A DNA stretch of 20,031 nucleotides, taken from NCBI RefSeq assembly GCF_002432345.1, contig NZ_DJDT01000250.1:1-20031 (forward strand). Direction: 5' to 3'. Below the pieces are notes generated by a model. The model saw only the letters and a list, made by a program, of their open reading frames with translations, was not told the origin of the DNA and searched no databases. Positions 1 to 6,417 of the stretch are shown here, piece after piece. Position 1 is the stretch's first letter; each line of letters begins with the position of its first letter. Made by a program: the position numbers and the translations under genes. The DNA is from Pedobacter sp. UBA5917 (GTDB taxonomy: Bacteria > Bacteroidota > Bacteroidia > Sphingobacteriales > Sphingobacteriaceae).

Positions 1-16
1 TTCGTGAAGACACGAA
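1..16. repeat. Small perfect hairpin at window edge, possible end of ctlX transcript
   Basis: TTCGTG and CACGAA form a perfect 6-bp stem around a 4-base loop. It lies about 25 bases beyond the ctlX stop codon, so it could be part of a terminator on the minus strand. The sequence beyond the window edge is not visible, so neither a T-run nor a longer repeat can be checked. Confidence 0.3.
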
Positions 17-41
17 CCACGGAACATGGCGGGGGAGAAAA

Positions 42-956
42 CTAATTCTTACCCGGTAAATGTATCTCAGCTAACATACATCTTGCGCTGCCACCGCCAT
101 TTGTTTCGATGGTATACAGCGGTGCATAAATAATCCTGCTATACTGTTCGAGGGCAGTAATCTGTTCTGCATTTAGCGATAAATAAGCCTGTTCCGACAT
201 TACCAACAAACTTTCGCCGGCTGCATTGGCTACCTGCAGCATATTGCCTGCAAATTTATTCATCTGTGCTAAACTGATCTCTACAATTTCTTTTCCGGTA
301 CCTTTTAAACTGATGGTTACATTCAGTCTTTCTTCAGCGTCTTTAATCGAATCCAGGCAGATTACCGCAAAGTTGTCGCCTATGCACATCATTACATTGG
401 TATGGTAGATCGGGAAATTTGTAGCATCAACCGCCTGGAAAGCCACGGGCTCGTATCCCGTAAGCATGCAAAAATTGTTCAGCACTTCTTCGTCGGTACG
501 CACACTTAGGCAGGCATACGCTATTTTATTAATACGGTCTAAAACCATACTTCCTGTTCCTTCTAAAAATGCATGCTGGTGTTCGTAAAAACTTAAATCG
601 CTAACATGATTTACTTCGAATTTATCTTTCAATCCATCCAATATTCCCCTACGGCGTTCTAACCTGCGGTTTTCAGAAAACATCGGGTACAGGTATACTG
701 AACCATCTTCGTGAAAAGAAACCCAATTGTTCGGGAAGATAGAATCGGGCGTTTCAGGTTCCAAAGTATCATCCACTACGGTAACATCAACATCATTTTT
801 GCGCAACAAATCAACAAAAGCATCAAACTCTTTCAATGCCTGTGTTTGTACATCGCTCTCGGTAGAAGCAACCTGAAACTTATTATTTCCTGCCGTTTGC
901 TCGTTGAATTTAAAATCAACAGGGCGGATCATGAGGATATGGTTTGTCGTTTGCAT
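42..956 (-). CDS. ctlX: CtlX-type citrulline hydrolase (amidinotransferase/deiminase fold)
   Basis: A 304-residue cytoplasmic enzyme of the guanidino-modifying (pentein) superfamily. Visible active-site landmarks are DSIFPNNW (residues 71-78), LEGTGS (131-136), the general-base histidine in YHTN (His185) and the nucleophile in NGGGSARC (Cys293). All are intact and the length is normal for the family. The overall pattern resembles the citrulline hydrolase CtlX known from Francisella, which releases ornithine, CO2 and ammonia from citrulline. The substrate is inferred from similarity. The gene lies 120 bases downstream of an arginine deiminase gene on the same strand, which would supply citrulline and supports the call. 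Related dimethylarginine hydrolase-like activity is an alternative. The ATG at 956 is the only sensible start, since the protein opens with the normal first strand (HILMIRPVDF). Confidence 0.82.
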   Translation of the reverse strand: MQTTNHILMIRPVDFKFNEQTAGNNKFQVASTESDVQTQALKEFDAFVDLLRKNDVDVTVVDDTLEPETPDSIFPNNWVSFHEDGSVYLYPMFSENRRLERRRGILDGLKDKFEVNHVSDLSFYEHQHAFLEGTGSMVLDRINKIAYACLSVRTDEEVLNNFCMLTGYEPVAFQAVDATNFPIYHTNVMMCIGDNFAVICLDSIKDAEERLNVTISLKGTGKEIVEISLAQMNKFAGNMLQVANAAGESLLVMSEQAYLSLNAEQITALEQYSRIIYAPLYTIETNGGGSARCMLAEIHLPGKN

Positions 957-1079
957 AAAGGTATAAGGTAAAAGGCGGAAGGTTTAAGGTTGCATACCGC
1001 CCAAAAATCATTAAATATCAGACATTTATGATATAGGCAAATTGAACCTTAAACCCTATACCTTACGCCTTAAACCTTA
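957..1079. repeat. Purine-rich word repeats in inverted orientation between ctlX and the deiminase gene
   Basis: The left side (about 960-992) is built from AAGG-type words such as GGTATAAGG and GGTTTAAGGTT. The right side (about 1044-1079) has the complementary words AACCTTAAACC, CTATACCTTA and CCTTAAACCTT. The two sides can pair imperfectly around a central AT-rich spacer (about 993-1043). The right arm touches the stop codon of the deiminase gene. It could act as a terminator or processing site between the two genes, or be a degenerate intergenic repeat. A weak minus-strand -7-like box (GATTTTTG, one mismatch) lies in the spacer. Confidence 0.5.
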
Positions 1080-2522
1080 AAGGTTGTCTCTTAAAATCGG
1101 CAAACTCATGCAATGGAAACCACCGCGTGCACGTGATAATTCTGCCGAAGGCATTAAAATCAGTGTATCGGTTATGGTTTCGGCGCTTACTTTGCTGCTT
1201 TCTAAATCCTGTACCAGGTCTTTTACATCCACAACATCAAAGCCTGCCGCTTTAAAGGCCTCAACAGTTTTATCGTTCCTATCGTAACCCAAAACCACGC
1301 CTTCTTTAATGGCCAAAAGATTGCATGAATCTGTCCATTGCTCGCGCGAATCGTATGGGAACAAATTGTTTCCGCTGTAGATGATTTTAGTCGGTTCGGT
1401 GCTTTTTAAGTCGTTCTGGCTAATATCGTTCAGCAAAGCTTCTACATGTTCAAAGTGTTTTGGCTCCTGTGGGTTGGCTTTTGTAAACTGAATGGCTGTA
1501 GTTGCCTCCAGTTTTTCAGGCTCTTTTAAAAAGTTGATCGGCTCGTAAGGATTGTATTTTGGCGAATGTGCAATCGAATTCAAAATTACCCAGGTATTGC
1601 GTTTCACCTGCGTAAAAACGGTATCAAGGTGCATATAATCGCGTTTGCTCGGGATTTTCACTACTGTTACCTTTTCTACCACATCCTGATCGAACAATAA
1701 TTTAATGGCTTCGTTGGCGCCGTGCTCCGAAGTTCTTTCACTGCAACCAATCAGTACGTGGTTGGGGCTTACCATCATCACATCGCCACCTTCTAAAGTG
1801 GTACTGAAAGCAGGCTCATCGCCGGGACGCAAAAAGTGCATGGTAACATCAGGGATTTCCAAAATGTTGTTTCTATAACCTTCGAATAAAGGATGGTTAA
1901 AGAAAATATAACGCATTAAAAGCGTTTCGCGCACGCGTGCTTTTTTAGCCGGTTTGTTTAATAAAATGTGGTTATTGATGGTGGTACCTACATCCCTGGT
2001 GAAAATAAGGTTAGGGATGGGCGCAAAAATCATCGTATCGTTGGCCAGTGTTCCGGAGATAAAAATTTCGGCCAGTTGTTTCGGATCGGTATTGGTTAAT
2101 TCTAACTGTACTTTATAGGTACAGCCTTCGATAGCGCAAACCGCGGCAACCAGTTTTTTTCTGATTGATTCGCTTTCGAGCATTTCGCTCAGCAGGTTCT
2201 GGATTTCGATTACAGATTTTGAATTGTGAAAATCGGGGTGATTAGGTTTATAAAAATTACGGTCTGATGCTTCCGAATCTATTTCGGCCAGTTTCCCTTT
2301 GATCTTATCTGGATCAAGAAAATACATCAGCAGTTTTATATAATAATCGTATTCGCCTTTACGGATGGTATCTAAATGTACAATATCTTCGAAAAGCCAA
2401 TCCTGCGCTTTAGAAGGTACTACTTTTCCCAATCCGCTATCCGGACTATGTATCAATAATTTGCGTAACCTGCCAATTTCGGTGTTTACGCTCACTTTAA
2501 AGTTTTGATTCTGCTCGTTCAT
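1077..2522 (-). CDS. arcA: Arginine deiminase (ADI) family enzyme
   Basis: A 481-residue cytoplasmic enzyme expected to hydrolyse arginine to citrulline and ammonia. All classical ADI landmarks are present in order: FTRD (residues 174-177), EGGDV (244-248), SEHG with His268, MHLD (297-300) carrying the catalytic His/Asp pair, and the C-terminal nucleophile in RGGFHCMSLPILRDNL (Cys471). At 481 residues it is longer than most bacterial ADIs (around 410), with extra sequence between residues 50-130 and 320-380. Such long versions occur in Bacteroidota, but I cannot confirm the substrate. It is first in a minus-strand pair with the CtlX-type gene. No ornithine carbamoyltransferase or carbamate kinase gene is nearby, so this is not a classical arcABC operon. 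A good -7 box lies 18 bases upstream of the start. Confidence 0.85.
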   Translation of the reverse strand: MNEQNQNFKVSVNTEIGRLRKLLIHSPDSGLGKVVPSKAQDWLFEDIVHLDTIRKGEYDYYIKLLMYFLDPDKIKGKLAEIDSEASDRNFYKPNHPDFHNSKSVIEIQNLLSEMLESESIRKKLVAAVCAIEGCTYKVQLELTNTDPKQLAEIFISGTLANDTMIFAPIPNLIFTRDVGTTINNHILLNKPAKKARVRETLLMRYIFFNHPLFEGYRNNILEIPDVTMHFLRPGDEPAFSTTLEGGDVMMVSPNHVLIGCSERTSEHGANEAIKLLFDQDVVEKVTVVKIPSKRDYMHLDTVFTQVKRNTWVILNSIAHSPKYNPYEPINFLKEPEKLEATTAIQFTKANPQEPKHFEHVEALLNDISQNDLKSTEPTKIIYSGNNLFPYDSREQWTDSCNLLAIKEGVVLGYDRNDKTVEAFKAAGFDVVDVKDLVQDLESSKVSAETITDTLILMPSAELSRARGGFHCMSLPILRDNL

Positions 2523-2539
2523 AAATAAGTTAGTTGTTA

Positions 2540-2570
2540 CAAATCTATTAGAATTTTTGAGAGTCCGAAA
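2540..2570 (-). promoter_or_regulatory. Promoter of the arginine deiminase gene
   Basis: On the minus strand TAGATTTG (2547 to 2540) fits the Bacteroidota -7 consensus TAnnTTTG exactly. A TTTC sequence (2570 to 2567) sits 19 bases upstream, where the -33 TTTG is expected. The predicted RNA start is around 2535, leaving a leader of about a dozen bases. The -33 element lies inside the arm of the large inverted repeat. Confidence 0.6.
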
Positions 2571-2675
2571 GTCCGATGTCCGAAGACCGAAGATGTTTAC
2601 GGATAATTGACTCGTAGAAAGTATAAACTTTGACGCGAAATCTTCGGACTTCGGACCCCTGACATCGGACTTTTT
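2561..2675. repeat. Long imperfect inverted repeat in the arginine deiminase-argS spacer
   Basis: AGTCCGATGTC (2570-2580) is the exact reverse complement of GACATCGGACT (2661-2671). The next 13 bases inward, CGAAGACCGAAGA (2581-2593), pair with 2641-2653 with one mismatch, across a 7-base bulge. The loop is 47 bases. The right arm is followed by five T residues, as in a terminator, but no plus-strand gene ends here. It may be a REP-like intergenic element. The rest of the spacer, up to the argS start, holds a second copy of the right arm and otherwise shows no gene. Confidence 0.7.
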
Positions 2676-2836
2676 CTATTTGCACTGCACCGACATCCCT
2701 AAACCTTATTGAAGCGGCAGCTCCCGGTTCGAAGAATCGGGACTACAGCGGAAAGAAGGACTATCGAATCCGATTAGCACTACAGCATCTTTCCAAACCC
2801 TTGAAAACAGAAAAAAATGAACTTTTAGCCAAAAAA

Positions 2837-2880
2837 TCTTCGGACTCCGGACTCCCGACTTCGGACTTTTTTCTCTATTT
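2837..2880 (+). repeat. Second direct copy of the 2641-2681 arm, carrying the argS promoter
   Basis: This stretch repeats 2641-2681 in the same orientation with a few substitutions and short indels. Both begin TCTTCGGACT, continue with CGGAC and CCC-rich words, and end CGGACTTTTT followed by CTATTT. In this copy the tail becomes a full -7 box, whereas the upstream copy reads CTATTTGCA. Confidence 0.65.
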
Positions 2881-2883
2881 TTG
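2876..2883 (+). promoter_or_regulatory. -7 promoter box of argS, only 4 bases before the ATG
   Basis: TATTTTTG is a perfect TAnnTTTG match. With the usual spacing from -7 box to RNA start, transcription would begin at or within a base or two of the ATG at 2888, giving a leaderless or nearly leaderless mRNA. No clear -33 TTTG is seen about 19 bases upstream. Confidence 0.6.
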
Positions 2884-2887
2884 GCAC

Positions 2888-4660
2888 ATGAATTTTATTA
2901 TTGCCGCAACACAGAAAGCCATTCTCGAACTTTATCAGGAAGAAGTTGCTGAAAGTGTGATCAACATACAGGAAACCCGTAAGGAATTTGAAGGACAGGC
3001 AACAATTGTTGTTTTTCCGATTACCAAAATATCGAAGAAATCGCCGGAACAGACTGCAAATGAAATTGGTGAATACCTGGTTGCCAATGTAGCCGATGTA
3101 ACCAAATTTAATGTGGTTAAAGGTTTTTTGAACCTGAGTATTGCCGAAAGCTATTTCTTAAAACAATTTAACGAAGAAATTTTAAAACCAGATTTTGGTG
3201 TTTATGCTCCGAACGGAAAAAAGGTAATGGTCGAATATTCTTCACCAAATACCAATAAACCGCTCCATTTAGGCCACGTACGTAATAATTTATTGGGTTA
3301 TTCGGTTTCGGAACTGTTAAAAGCTTATGGTTACGATGTGATAAAAGTAAACCTGGTTAACGACCGTGGTATCCATATCTGTAAATCGATGCTTGCCTGG
3401 CAAAAATGGGGCAATGGAGAAACACCAGAAAGTACCGGTTTGAAAGGCGATCATTTGGTTGGAAAATACTATGTGATTTTTGATAAGGAATACAAAAAGG
3501 AAATCGATGCTTTAAAAGCAGAAGGACAATCAGAAGACGAGGCCAAGAAAAATGCACCATTGATTAAAGAGGCACAGCAAATGCTTTTGAAATGGGAGCA
3601 GGGCGACGAAGAAGTGGTGTCGCTTTGGAAAACGATGAACGAATGGGTTTATGCGGGTTTCAATATCACCTATAAAAACCTTGGAGTTGATTTTGACAAG
3701 TTTTACTACGAAAGCAATACCTATCTGCTAGGAAAAGGAACGGTTGAAGAAGGTTTGGCCAAAGGTGTTTTCTTTAAAAAAGAAGATGGGTCGGTGTGGA
3801 TTGATTTAACTGCTGATGGTTTAGACCAGAAACTTGTTTTACGTGCAGATGGAACTTCGGTTTATATTACACAGGATCTGGGTACCGCAGAAATGAAACA
3901 CGACGATTTCAATATGGATGAGTCGATTTATGTGGTTGGTAATGAGCAGGATTACCATTTTAAAGTGTTATTCCTGATTTTGGAGAAACTGGGTAAAAGC
4001 TGGGCGAAAGGTTTATACCATTTATCGTACGGAATGGTTGATTTACCGAACGGTAAAATGAAAAGTCGCGAAGGAACGGTTGTTGATGCCGACGAACTGA
4101 TTGAAAGCATGGTAACTACTGCCCGCGAAAAAACGGAAGAATTGGGTAAAACCAACGATTTTAGCGAAGAAGATAAAGAAGAACTTTATAAAAATATTGG
4201 TTTAGGCGCTTTAAAATATTTCCTTTTAAAGGTGGAGCCGAAAAAACGTTTATTGTTCAATCCGGCCGAAAGTATCGATTTTCAGGGAAATACCGGGCCT
4301 TTTATCCAGTATACACATGCGAGGATTAAATCGTTGTTGAGCAAATCGAATTATCAGTTTGCAGTTGGCAGTGAACAGTTTTCGGGTATATCTGAAGTAG
4401 AATTAGAAATGATTTTGCAACTGGCTAAATATCCAGAAGAAATTGCGATTGCCGCTAAAGCTTATAGTCCGGCGAGTTTGGCCAACTATTTATACGAACT
4501 GGCAAAACTGTTCAACAAGTTTTATCATGAAGTGCCTCCGATCGTAAAAACCGAAGAAGGTGAAGTAAAACAGTTCCGTTTAAACCTGAGCAAAAAAACA
4601 GCAGATGTGATCAATGCAGGAATGCTGATTTTGGGAATTACGTCGCCTGAAAGGATGTAA
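2888..4660 (+). CDS. argS: Arginyl-tRNA synthetase (class I)
   Basis: Charges tRNA-Arg with arginine in the cytoplasm. The 590-residue protein has the N-terminal additional domain (residues 1-100) and the class I HIGH motif in the form HLGH (127-130, in a NTNKPLHLGHVRNN context). A KMSK-like loop, KMKSREG, lies at 390-396. The C-terminal DALR anticodon-binding domain begins near GPFIQYTHARIKSL (about 470) and ends with the family-typical SPERM. An in-frame ATG at 2801 would add 29 residues, but these translate the intergenic repeat and lie upstream of the promoter box, so the start at 2888 (MNFIIAATQ) was chosen. It is transcribed away from the arginine deiminase gene. The last codon and stop overlap a 32-bp repeat that recurs at 6124. 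Confidence 0.96.
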   Translation: MNFIIAATQKAILELYQEEVAESVINIQETRKEFEGQATIVVFPITKISKKSPEQTANEIGEYLVANVADVTKFNVVKGFLNLSIAESYFLKQFNEEILKPDFGVYAPNGKKVMVEYSSPNTNKPLHLGHVRNNLLGYSVSELLKAYGYDVIKVNLVNDRGIHICKSMLAWQKWGNGETPESTGLKGDHLVGKYYVIFDKEYKKEIDALKAEGQSEDEAKKNAPLIKEAQQMLLKWEQGDEEVVSLWKTMNEWVYAGFNITYKNLGVDFDKFYYESNTYLLGKGTVEEGLAKGVFFKKEDGSVWIDLTADGLDQKLVLRADGTSVYITQDLGTAEMKHDDFNMDESIYVVGNEQDYHFKVLFLILEKLGKSWAKGLYHLSYGMVDLPNGKMKSREGTVVDADELIESMVTTAREKTEELGKTNDFSEEDKEELYKNIGLGALKYFLLKVEPKKRLLFNPAESIDFQGNTGPFIQYTHARIKSLLSKSNYQFAVGSEQFSGISEVELEMILQLAKYPEEIAIAAKAYSPASLANYLYELAKLFNKFYHEVPPIVKTEEGEVKQFRLNLSKKTADVINAGMLILGITSPERM

Positions 4661-4685
4661 GATGGAAGAGGTGAGATGGATGATG
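4654..4685 (+). repeat. Direct repeat copy 1 flanking the AI-2E gene (overlaps argS stop)
   Basis: The 32 bases starting GATGTAAGATGGAAGAGG match 6124-6155 at 29 positions; the three differences are all G/A. This copy includes the argS stop codon. The two copies bracket the AI-2E family gene. Confidence 0.7.
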
Positions 4686-4711
4686 GGGTAGGGCGTCTGG
4701 CGATCCCACCG

Positions 4712-4820
4712 ATTCGTCATTTCAACTGAAACGTAGTGAAATGGAGAAATCTACGGATCTTCTGATTAAAAGATTCTTCACTCCCGCATATTCGGGACAA
4801 GTTACGTTCAGATTGACAAT
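4712..4820. repeat. Degenerate palindromic intergenic element
   Basis: The left end, GTCATTTCAACTGAAACGT (4716-4734), and the right end, ACGTTCAGATTGAC (4804-4817), are imperfect reverse complements. The interior carries smaller pairing words such as GAGAAATCT and CCCGCATATTCGGGA. The ends and the CATTTC...GAAATGGAGAAATC vocabulary resemble the multi-copy 'GTCATTTCGA...' palindromes I associate with Bacteroidota spacers. That link is from memory and needs a genome search. Confidence 0.5.
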
Positions 4821-4821
4821 A

Positions 4822-4868
4822 AAAAGAAAAAGCATCGCTTGGTTAAACCTTGCGATGCTTTTTCTTTT
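4822..4868. terminator. Bidirectional terminator between argS and the AI-2E gene
   Basis: Bases 4822-4838 and 4852-4868 are perfect reverse complements (17 bp, core AAAGCATCGC/GCGATGCTTT). The A-rich and T-rich outer ends supply a U-run on either strand. The 13-base loop has its own small dyad (GGTTaAACC). It stands between two convergent genes, exactly where a shared terminator is expected. Confidence 0.9.
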
Positions 4869-4873
4869 CTATT

Positions 4874-4915
4874 TAAAGACTAAAGACTAAAGACTAAAGA
4901 CTAAAGACTAGGGAC
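4874..4915. repeat. Tandem heptamer array TAAAGAC x5 plus one variant
   Basis: Five perfect TAAAGAC units run from 4874 to 4908, followed by a sixth variant, TAGGGAC. After it come ACTC-type words (CAACTCAAAACTCCCAACTCAC) up to the stop of the AI-2E gene. It is too short and too uniform to be CRISPR; a slippage-prone simple repeat is the likely explanation. Confidence 0.85.
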
Positions 4916-4943
4916 TCTGAACCCTCAACTCAAAACTCCCAAC

Positions 4944-6068
4944 TCACTTCCCTTCCAACCCTGATTTAGTAGCAACAGGTTTCTTTTTCCTAAAACTGGG
5001 AAACATCATCGGGCTTTTGGCCGGACGTTCATCACCCAATAGTACACCCCATTGTTTAAATGATTCGGTACGGTCGAATATGATTTTCAATACAGCCACA
5101 ATAGGCAGGGCAAGGAACATTCCGGAGACGCCCGCGATACTTCCGCCGATAAATACACCAAGGATGGCAAATAAAGCATTTATTTTTACTTTAGAGCCTA
5201 CAATCCTCGGCATTAATATATTGTTATCCAGAAACTGAACGAAAGCAATTACACCCAAAACGGTAATTACCGGCCACAACTCCTGCGATGAGGTAAGGGT
5301 GAGCAATACGCCGATTACGTTGCCTATTAATGCGCCAACATAAGGGATCAGGTTTAAAATGGCAAAAATTACGCCGATTAACAAAGCATGTTTAATACCG
5401 ACCAGCATCAGAATACCACCCAATAATATCGTCATATAGGTAATCTGGATCAATAAACCGATGAGGTAGCTTTTAATGATCGATTCGGTTTCGTAAATGG
5501 CCTCTTTCACTTTCGGATGATCGTCGGCTTTAAACCACATAAAAATGAAGCGAAGTAAAATATCCTTGTAAAAAAGCATCAGGTAGATGTAAATAGGCAA
5601 GAGGCCGATAAACACAAAAATCCCGCTCAGGGTTACCGCGGTGCTGCCCGCAAGCGAAGTTCCCATATTCATTAAGTCGTCGCTTTTATCTTGGATGAAG
5701 GCTTTTTGCTGTTTATCGTCGTAATGGGTAATGCGACTGATCCAATCGCTTAGGGAATTGATGTGCTGTGTTACATTGGCCTTGATCTGTGGAAAATCTT
5801 TAACCAAAATACCGATCTGATTGGAAAAGAACCAAACAATCAAAGCTACAAAAAGTGCAACCAGCAAAATCGGTAAAATAATAGCCAGTGTTTCCGGAAA
5901 TTTCTTTTTTCTTAAAAAGCGATAAATGGGCAATAACATAATGCTGATGAAAAACGCCATCAACATGGGCATGATAATATCACGTCCGATTACCATTACC
6001 GCTACAATGGCCATCAGTCCCAATAATTCAATAGATCGTTTAACGGTTAGTGGTAGATTGTTAGTCAT
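4944..6068 (-). CDS. AI-2E family transporter (PerM/YdiK-like membrane protein)
   Basis: A 374-residue inner-membrane protein with about seven or eight hydrophobic spans. One pair is at the N-terminus (residues 12-46), one at 58-82, one at 142-168, then several between 200 and 340. Family hallmarks are IPYVGALIG (241-249) and DNNILMPRIVG (281-291). The soluble stretch around residues 85-135 is typical. Members have been linked to autoinducer-2 export, sodium/proton exchange or other efflux, so the substrate here is unknown. The frame extends upstream to 6200, but the extra residues come from spacer repeats. ATG at 6068 (MTNNLPLTVKR) gives the normal family length; ATG at 6098 (MFKSCSDKLF) is the alternative. 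A near-consensus -7 box (TATGTTTA, 6100 to 6093) favours 6068. The gene converges on argS and diverges from mnmE. Confidence 0.85.
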   Translation of the reverse strand: MTNNLPLTVKRSIELLGLMAIVAVMVIGRDIIMPMLMAFFISIMLLPIYRFLRKKKFPETLAIILPILLVALFVALIVWFFSNQIGILVKDFPQIKANVTQHINSLSDWISRITHYDDKQQKAFIQDKSDDLMNMGTSLAGSTAVTLSGIFVFIGLLPIYIYLMLFYKDILLRFIFMWFKADDHPKVKEAIYETESIIKSYLIGLLIQITYMTILLGGILMLVGIKHALLIGVIFAILNLIPYVGALIGNVIGVLLTLTSSQELWPVITVLGVIAFVQFLDNNILMPRIVGSKVKINALFAILGVFIGGSIAGVSGMFLALPIVAVLKIIFDRTESFKQWGVLLGDERPAKSPMMFPSFRKKKPVATKSGLEGK

Positions 6069-6123
6069 AAAAAGTTTATCTGAACAAGATTTAAACATAA
6101 TCGTTGTGAAAAAGTTTGGTTTT

Positions 6124-6155
6124 GATGTAAAATGGAAGAGGTAAGATGGATAATG
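6124..6155 (+). repeat. Direct repeat copy 2 flanking the AI-2E gene
   Basis: 29 of 32 bases match 4654-4685. It lies upstream of the AI-2E start in the spacer shared with mnmE. The rest of the spacer (6156-6392) has a perfect CGATCGATCG palindrome (6203-6212) and loosely repeated words (AACCATTAACC, CAAATGAACCAATGA) but no gene that I can support. Confidence 0.7.
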
Positions 6156-6392
6156 TATAGCGGCTAGCGTTAGGAGATTGGCGTTTTGAATGCAGTCCAA
6201 AGTCGATCGATCGCCAGGTTACTAACCATACACAAATGAACCAATGACGAATGAATGAATTTTGAGTGAGAGGCTTGGAAGGGGCCTGGCCATTAACCAT
6301 GACCTATCAAACTATTGACCAATAAACGAATGGCAAATGAACCATCTCGAAAAAAATTACTTCCCTTACACGATATACCCGCAGATTAGGCT

Positions 6393-6400
6393 TATTTTTG
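6393..6400 (+). promoter_or_regulatory. -7 promoter box of mnmE
   Basis: TATTTTTG is a perfect TAnnTTTG match, 17 bases before the ATG at 6418. It shows that the in-frame ATG at 6337 lies upstream of the promoter and is not the start. A convincing -33 element is not seen. Confidence 0.6.
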
Positions 6401-6417
6401 CAGCTTTATTACAGCAC

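Noticed and set aside
2801..2887. 29-residue N-terminal extension of argS from the ATG at 2801
   Set aside because: It translates the spacer repeat, lies upstream of a perfect promoter box, and the family N-terminus begins at 2888.
4874..4915. CRISPR-like array
   Set aside because: Units are 7 bases with no spacers; a simple tandem repeat explains it.
6069..6200. 44-residue extension of the AI-2E protein
   Set aside because: Composed of spacer word repeats, including the 32-bp repeat; the membrane protein is of normal length from 6068.
6337..6417. 27-residue N-terminal extension of mnmE from the ATG at 6337
   Set aside because: The residues do not resemble MnmE, and the promoter box at 6393-6400 lies after this ATG.
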